Shown here: positions 57,944 to 64,000 of the stretch, piece by piece
Position numbering within the stretch: position 1 is the stretch's first letter
How the letters are laid out: each line of letters starts with the position of its first letter
Assembly (NCBI GenBank): GCA_036971715.1
Contig: JAVHJL010000005.1
Location: 124,001 to 188,000 of the forward strand
DNA from: Arthrobotrys musiformis
Taxonomy: Eukaryota; Ascomycota; Orbiliomycetes; Orbiliales; Orbiliaceae
Direction: 5' to 3'
DNA length: 64,000 nucleotides
The notes under the pieces: generated by a model
What the model was told of the DNA's origin: nothing
Database searches by the model: none
Seen by the model: the letters and a program-made list of their open reading frames with translations, nothing else
Made by a program: the position numbers and the translations under genes

Positions 57944-60900
57944 CGTTTTTTATATATATATGTATCGATAATATATAGTCGTCTATATTATACTATACAG
58001 TACTATACTAATCGATATACTGAAGCCTGGCAGTTACGGATAGTATGGTAATATATAAGATTTTATAAGACGAAAAGCAACCTCTAGCTATATAGCGCTA
58101 TAGATGCAGGTTTGTATAAAAGATCAAGTGGTATAAAAATAGAAATAAAGAAAAAAGAGTGACTGACACCGACGATCTCTTCAAACAAAATTTCAGCTCG
58201 CTGCTATAGCTAAGGCAGACTTTGTAAATCTACTGCAGTACTGAGGCATAATTTGAAATTTAATTTATTCAGGATGTGACTAGAGTCTCTAGTTTTATAC
58301 TTACCCTTCGAAGGTAACAGAAACAGACATACACACAGAAACCACACAGCCCGGCCGCAAAAGAAAAACCCAAAAGACGAATCCTCAGCCTAGCCTTAGC
58401 GGCAAGTACCTCCCCCTCCCTCGCCTCGTACCGCACACTCATGAGCTCATGATCAATCGAGACATAAAAAAGAACAGACCACAGCCAAGAGCGCACCTAC
58501 TCTCCACCAAGCCGCTGGAAATGACTTTCAAACTATGTGTGTATGTGTATACCGTAATTGAAGCCTAATCACCCTTGCATGGTTACATCTAACACATCTA
58601 CTAAAAGCAACAAAAGAGAGCTATAGAGGAAAAGCTTGTTGATATGCCAAGTTACACAGAGCACACGGGGCAGTAAGAAAACCATACGGTGCACGCAGGG
58701 TTAGAAAAACCAGATGCTCCCTTCATCATTAAGGTCCAAACCGATCGCGTACCGGACCAACCATTAGCGTGTATGTATGGGCGGGAAGAAGGGAGAGAAA
58801 CACACCAACCTCCCCTCTCCTCTTTAAGCTTATTTAATCCATAGCTTAGCTTTCCGAACCATACAGCCTCTTACACTCTACCTCCTTTACGGCGTTCTAT
58901 CTTACCCAATAATTTAGTCTCAAGGGAAACGGCATATCCCCGAAGTTAGCAAGGAGGGGGTTCTGGAAGCTCGCTTCGATGCATGGTACGCCTGTATACC
59001 AAGCTGCCTAACGAAAGAAGCTGCAAGGAACAGCCCCCCCAGCACATGCACACTTGAGTAATGGGAGCATATACTCTATAAGAAGCAATCGACAGCACGG
59101 ATCGAGAGTAAAATTTATTAGAAGACCAAATCTCCTCCTTGAAAGAAAACTACTATTCTTAAATCAAACGGTTTCACGACAATGGCCTCGATCCGTCTCA
59201 AGCTCATCGCCGTGGGTTTGTTTCTTCACGAGTTCTCACCTCAGCTCACCAAGCTAGGCCAGGCCTCCTTGCATTCGGAAAATAGATATACTTAAATCCC
59301 ACCCCCTCCCCACCCTCCTTCATCATGTTTCAAAACTTCTCTTTGTACTACTACGGACCAACAATAAGTCCAAAAAAAAAAAAAAACAAAGCGGCGATCC
59401 CGCGTAGGTTTTCCCGGGAACCACAGTTTCAGCTTCTTTTTCTTCTCCGTACCTGCATTGTTACTATTACACATCATATTACGCTCATATAAACCTCGCT
59501 TTTGTTCTAGTTAAGGCCCTTTTTTTTTCCTCCAAAGGAAATTCAATCGGTTGGATGAGGAAAAACTATCGTTGCACCTCCTGTGTCAACTGCTTCTTTC
59601 TTCACTCAATGCAAGGAGGTGGGTTTTTCTAGTACTCCAATTGAATTACAAGGTATATCAAAAGGGTAAAAGTCGATTTCCCGCAGAGAAAGCAAGGATG
59701 CATTGCATCCAAGTCAAAAGAAACATCTGGAGAATACCATATCCCTCAAACAAACTCCGACATTTTCCCACCTCAGACCCCATATCCATACCCTTCGCAC
59801 AAACTGCTGTACTGCAAAGCCAGCCACGACAGCTGTCAAGAAGCCCGTAGCCGAAGGGGTCCCCATCTTCAATGTTCCCAATCCGGAAACCTTTCCTCCC
59901 AAAATCCAACGGACCAACACGCGCGTACGAGACGCACACACGTCGATCATTCTTTTAAAAGCTTGTGCCGCCCTGATGATCAATCATTGAAACGTAACAA
60001 ATCACCAAAAATATATTATGTGGAGATAGGAGGACGAGTAGGAATCCGGAAGACGGGGAGTCATGAATCACGTCGCAGAATTAACGGGTACTGAACACGT
60101 AGCAGACTATTTTGTCTAGAATCTATCCCTTAGGTACATAAGTACCTAGTGACGTATACATAGACGGATACTCGGATATGAAGTAGGTGTTTCTTCTCCC
60201 CTAATGTTTCGGCTTTCGTAGATGGCACGGCTGAAGTATGTGTGAACGTCGTTTTAGGCCTTCCTAGATAGTAGCATCTGACATGAGGCGGCCTCACACC
60301 CGTCTTACATAGCCCGAATAAACCGGCGCTAGCTGGCCAGCAATTAAAGTTGACCCCCCAAAAAGGCTTTGTTGAGATTACGCAAGCAAATCCGTTTCGG
60401 AACATTCGGAGAAAAAATATATTGGGTATCAACCAAGGCAGCGGAGCTGAGACCTCGCCAGGAGCATGCCATACAGGGCTTTTGGCGCTAGGTAAGGTGT
60501 GGGTCTATCTATAGACCCATGGATCAAGGAGCGGCATGTGGGGTACCTTTATCGATTGCGGGTACAGGTACATACATACTTTGATCGGGTAACATTGTCT
60601 ATCTATAAAGCCACAAAATGTATCAACGTACAATAAACTGCTGAACCATGCCTAGACATCTATTACATGACAAAAACAGAAGAGAAAAACAGCGGGTATA
60701 GGTCTAGCAAAGAGGCAACCAAAACAATTACAAGAGACATGCATAGACTTTAAGTGCGATTTTGTGTCTTCTGATCTTTTTGGTGAATCGCCCAACCTCC
60801 TTCGTCGATACGAAAATCCATTTTCCCGTCCCTTTCTAAGCTTGTATATATATACTTATATATATAGAATTACAAAACGTGGCATCCGAATTAAAAAAAA

Positions 60901-60987
60901 CCCAAACCTAAACTCCCCAACCCGATTGACGACAAAGCCCCTGTCATCCCCAATAAAACAATAACCCGACGAAAAGGGAAGATCCCT
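57944..60987. other. Long intergenic region with one doubtful small frame
   Basis: The left end has TATATATA tracts upstream of the secreted-protein gene (57950-57965). A minus-strand frame near 58440-58310 codes a short charged helix and a membrane segment, and ends at a good GTAAGT donor. It might be an exon of a small membrane protein, but I found no convincing partner exon. Nothing else is supported. Confidence 0.4.
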
Positions 60988-61446
60988 TTAGATCGGCGGC
61001 ACGAATACGGGGAATAAAGCCATCCGATATCCCTTTGAGGCATGGTTTGTTCTAGACTCTAATTCGATATCCTCGACAAACCCGGTGACCTGAGGAACCT
61101 CTTCCAGCACGTGCAACTGCGGTGGCGGCGGCGGCCACGACATATCTTCGGAATTTGTAGTAACAACAACTGTTACCGAACGAGTTTGCGAAAGGACGGT
61201 GGTTGCCGTGTTTGTGATTTTGTTCGGGAGGCTGGATCGAGTATGCGTACAACTTTTTGTTTGGGCGGGAATATCCGCGGCCATGCTGACGGAGAGCGAG
61301 GTGATGGACGGAACGCTGTCCGAGCGATAAGAGCTTGGCAGGAGGCATTCCGTGACATTTTTGGAGCAGATACTCGTGAGAGGGACGGCGCCGATAAGTG
61401 TGAGGCCCGGAATAGTGATAACTAATGAAAGGATTGAGAACCGCAT
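60988..61446 (-). CDS. Small secreted Ser/Thr-rich protein
   Basis: A single exon. The frame opens 12 codons earlier, but the ATG at 61446 places the hydrophobic MRFSILSLVITIPGLTLIGA segment at the N-terminus as a signal peptide, giving 152 residues. The mature part has three cysteines (SICSKNVTEC then SCTH), an N-glycosylation site (NVT), a Ser/Thr-rich middle likely to be O-glycosylated, a WPPPPP run and a hydrophobic C-terminal end. No family is recognised. The short hydrophobic end is not a clear GPI signal. Confidence 0.6.
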   Translation of the reverse strand: MRFSILSLVITIPGLTLIGAVPLTSICSKNVTECLLPSSYRSDSVPSITSLSVSMAADIPAQTKSCTHTRSSLPNKITNTATTVLSQTRSVTVVVTTNSEDMSWPPPPPQLHVLEEVPQVTGFVEDIELESRTNHASKGYRMALFPVFVPPI

Positions 61447-62207
61447 TTCGTCGTACGAATTATAGGGCAGCCGATTATACAAATATATAATGAGATATAG
61501 TATTTTACGTTCAAATAAATGAAGATGAATGTAGCTTTTCTCTATAAACCTGTTCGAAAATTATAGGCCAAAGGCGGCCAAGGTAAAATCTAAAGAAGGA
61601 GGAGGGGTAGGAGTAGGAAAAACATACAATAAAGGCGGACAGGGCTAGAAAATAAATGACATAAATCCCCTCACTGCGATCATAGACGTGGACTTTGTCG
61701 TCTAGCAACTTTTGATTTTCCCTCTCTTATTTCACAGATCAGGGCGCCCAAGCCTTTATCGGCGTCGCGAAGCTACGAAGATATGCTAATATTCAGTTCA
61801 AAAGGGGCGTATGGATGGTAAATCCGTCGATCGATGCCACAGACCCGGCTGCACGTTGAGGACTCCACCTCGTCGAACTGATTACCAATGACCAATCATT
61901 TCCTACAAAAACAACAATGAGCTCACGATATTTGGATAATTCGATTCCTCCAGCCAGCGCCTAGTTAAGGCAAGGGATCTACACCATAAAACGGGCTGGC
62001 TGCATGTGTGGTCAAGGTAAAAATTTAATCATAAAAAATAGACAAAGGGAAAACCCCCAACGTCGTAGAGATATAGATACCTAAGTTGGTAGAGAAGGAG
62101 AGCCTATAATATCACACTTTACTTAGTAGTCAGGTACCTTAGTGTTTCCAGAAGCATAAACAACCTCCGTTTGGTGAGATATCCTGCTGAAGCGGGGACT
62201 TTGTTTC
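61447..62207. other. Intergenic region
   Basis: Upstream region of the small secreted-protein gene and 3' flank of the next gene. AT-rich, no supported gene. Confidence 0.5.
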
Positions 62208-62983
62208 CTAAACCACAGCCTTTTGCTTTCGTGTTTCCTCACGCAGGTCCTGCTTCATGGTAAAGTTGATCCACCAGATCTTTGCATATAATAGACTGTT
62301 AGTGACTCTGGTCTTCGATGTATATAGATCTGTATGATTCGACATGAGCGTATACGGATATATATAAACGTACATACCTGCAAGCTTCTCTGTTTCTGAG
62401 TATTATCTCCACAGAGAGCAAACATCTGGCTGCGAGCCTTTTCTTCTCGCTCTTCTTCTGATGCTCGTGGCATCTCGCACTTCAGGCGGTCACTGATGGC
62501 CATATAGCGGCCCGCCCACCAGGCCGAACATTCATATAGCTCTGGGTCGTCCGGAACCTATATATTTATTCATTAGCAACAGCCTCCCTCGGTATCAACG
62601 TCTTTATATAAAAGTTGGGGGTTAACATCTTTGTATATACTGACCGGCTCCCCAGGACTCTTGATAAGAGCTGTGATATTACAAATACGTTTCTCACCCC
62701 CTCCCTCGCCTTCATTCCCACCGCCCTGCCCATCTCCAAAAAGCTCAGACTTGAGCTTCGCAAGGTTCGGAAAGTCGCATGACACTTCCCTATTTCTCGA
62801 TATGGGCGCAGAAATAGGTGGTCTGAGAACGGAGTAGCTGGCACTTCGGGCGACAGTTTTTGGGAAATGCCTGGTGACAGTAATAGTCGTAGGGGTCCTG
62901 GGCTCTGGAGGCAGAGGAGGTAGGGATTTGTGAATGTCCATGTCGATGCTGACCTTCCTCGGACGGGGTATCTGGGTTGTCAT
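62208..62983 (-). CDS. Small unknown protein with a WAGRY..SDR motif
   Basis: Three minus-strand exons, 62983-62645, 62557-62378 and 62279-62208, all join in phase 0 and encode 196 residues. Donors are GTCAGT and GTATGT; acceptors are TAG and AAG with a CTAAC branch before the last exon. The N-terminal half is basic, Pro-rich and likely disordered (KSLPPLPPEPRTPT). The C-terminal half is helical: ECSAWWAGRYMAISDRLKCEM, then an acidic helix and IWWINFTMKQDLREETRKQK. The aromatic WAGR...SDR block resembles a motif found in many uncharacterised Pezizomycotina proteins. No signal peptide. Function unassigned. Confidence 0.75.
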
Positions 62984-63360
62984 TGATGGAGAACGTTGGC
63001 GACAACGAACTTAAGGGTAATATTGATCAAGCAAGTCAAAACACCGACGAACTTGCTGCCAATATGAATCTGAAGATATGGTATGAAGATTGATATAAGT
63101 CACAGACTGGTAATGGAGACGAAGCCTGTCTAAGGAAATCTTGGTGGTGGAAGTCCCAAAGGAGGAGCGCTACATCTTGGAAAGCGGGTAGCTGCAGTTG
63201 CCAGGTGGTTGTCACCGCGATGCATAAAATATATGCCGGGCTTTTATAGTCGTAGATATCAACAACCACCACCATAGCTATCACCACCATCATCATCACC
63301 TCTTCTTCCAGCTTCAACCTCTCACAATCACCTCCCTCTCGCCAGCTTCAAAAGACCACA
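62984..63360. promoter_or_regulatory. Divergent upstream region with TATA-like element
   Basis: 377 bp separate two outward-facing ATG codons. A GCATAAAATATATGC-like palindromic TATA element at about 63222-63236 lies 125 bp before the plus-strand ATG and could serve either gene. CAT/CAC trinucleotide runs follow at 63260-63300. Confidence 0.45.
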
Positions 63361-64000
63361 ATGGATCCAATCATCGAAGAGGATGAGTCAATGGAACCGG
63401 CTTTGTTCGAACCTCAAACACCATTCTCCAATTCCAGCTCTCGGAAAGAGGCATCATCTTCAGCTTCACCCGCTGATTCTGATACATCGTCGTCAAACCA
63501 CCCCATAGAGGAGGGTACCCATCAAGAGGAAGCTGTGGGTGGAGGAAGACGTCAAAGGCGGGTCTTTGACATCTACACCTTCAGTCCATCTCAGCAGATC
63601 CCTAGGGACAGGCTCACAGACCAGCCACCTGCTACCCTCTGGCCGCCCAAAGGGCCAGTGCAATGTAACTATGTCCTCTGTTCCCCAGAGTTGAACGAGC
63701 AGTACACTGCAAGCCACCAGTGCCGTCCGGGCATTACCAAGGCACAATCGACAATCGGAGTGGATGTAGAATCCGAAATACTAAAACTCACAAAGAAAGA
63801 AAGACCAACCGGTGGCCCTCTTAGATCTTTCAGTCTTAAGATCGCTGAACTACCCCCTCCCCCATTAATCCCACCATCTTCATCGACTGCGGAAAATGAA
63901 TGTTCCAGACTCGACATACCGGTTCTTGAAACCTGCAAAAGGCCTAAGATTCCATTCAGGCGAAGACCCCTGCCCGTCGAAAACAATCCACAACAAAGGG
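63361..64000 (+). CDS. Partial gene, acidic Ser-rich N-terminus, runs off the window
   Basis: An ATG at 63361 opens a frame that stays open for all 213 codons to the window edge. The product begins with an acidic, Ser-rich segment (MDPIIEEDESMEPALFEPQT), then a basic RRQRRVFDIYTFSPSQQIPRD stretch split by charged residues, a Cys-containing PVQCNYVLCSPELNEQYTA block, and Pro-rich runs near the edge. Nothing identifies a family. The length of the open frame and a plausible promoter support it as real. Introns or the 3' end lie outside the window. Confidence 0.6.
   Translation, partial: MDPIIEEDESMEPALFEPQTPFSNSSSRKEASSSASPADSDTSSSNHPIEEGTHQEEAVGGGRRQRRVFDIYTFSPSQQIPRDRLTDQPPATLWPPKGPVQCNYVLCSPELNEQYTASHQCRPGITKAQSTIGVDVESEILKLTKKERPTGGPLRSFSLKIAELPPPPLIPPSSSTAENECSRLDIPVLETCKRPKIPFRRRPLPVENNPQQR

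Noticed and set aside
58269..58496. A 75-codon minus-strand frame with a membrane segment and a GTAAGT donor.
   Set aside because: The frame opens with GTG, not ATG, and no partner exon was found. Mentioned only in the spacer note.

Overview
This window looks like nuclear DNA of a filamentous ascomycete (Pezizomycotina). The genes are cut by many short introns, mostly 48-90 bp, with GTAAGT/GTATGT-like donors, CTAAC/CTAAT/CTGAC branch sites and TAG/CAG acceptors. The genes include fungal-type F-box proteins, a fungal CorA-like membrane protein, a GGGGWG mitochondrial protein and a REX3-type exonuclease. About 20 genes in 64 kb, with AT/T-rich spacers of 1-5 kb, would suit an early-diverging class such as Orbiliomycetes or Pezizomycetes, but that placement is inference. 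I saw no convincing tRNA, rRNA, CRISPR array or intact transposon. Exon joins were read by hand from splice signals and reading-frame continuity, and every multi-exon sum given as complete divides by three.

Layout. 1-10 kb: a secreted cysteine-rich peptide behind a strong TATA box, a large mitochondrial GGGGWG-family protein, and a divergent pair of housekeeping genes (snu13, minus strand; V-ATPase proteolipid vma3, plus strand). 10-21 kb: a degenerate CCTACTTATTA repeat, a many-exon CorA-like membrane protein whose 5' end is unsettled, and two adjacent F-box genes. 21-30 kb: a 13-exon MFS sugar/polyol transporter and an unknown membrane/coiled-coil protein. 30-46 kb: mostly long spacers around a Ser/Pro-rich protein and a poly-Gln/poly-His protein. 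46-55 kb: a dense block with a DSLAAES-motif acidic protein, a YqfO/NIF3-like protein, a mitochondrial carrier that overlaps it tail to tail, the exonuclease REX3, and a Pro-rich coiled-coil protein. 55-64 kb: a GAAA microsatellite, two predicted secreted proteins, a small unknown protein, and a gene running off the right edge.

The genes do not form one pathway. They cover splicing/snoRNP assembly (snu13), vacuolar acidification (vma3), sugar/polyol uptake, mitochondrial transport, RNA 3'-end processing (rex3), ubiquitin-ligase adaptors (two F-box genes) and secretion (three small or medium secreted proteins). The most unusual shared feature is exon size. Three unrelated conserved genes each need micro-exons to be read: 4, 22 and 29 nt in the transporter, 12 then 10 nt in the carrier, and 17 then 13 nt in vma3. 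Another notable point is the YqfO/carrier pair, where each stop codon lies opposite the last leucine codon of the other gene.
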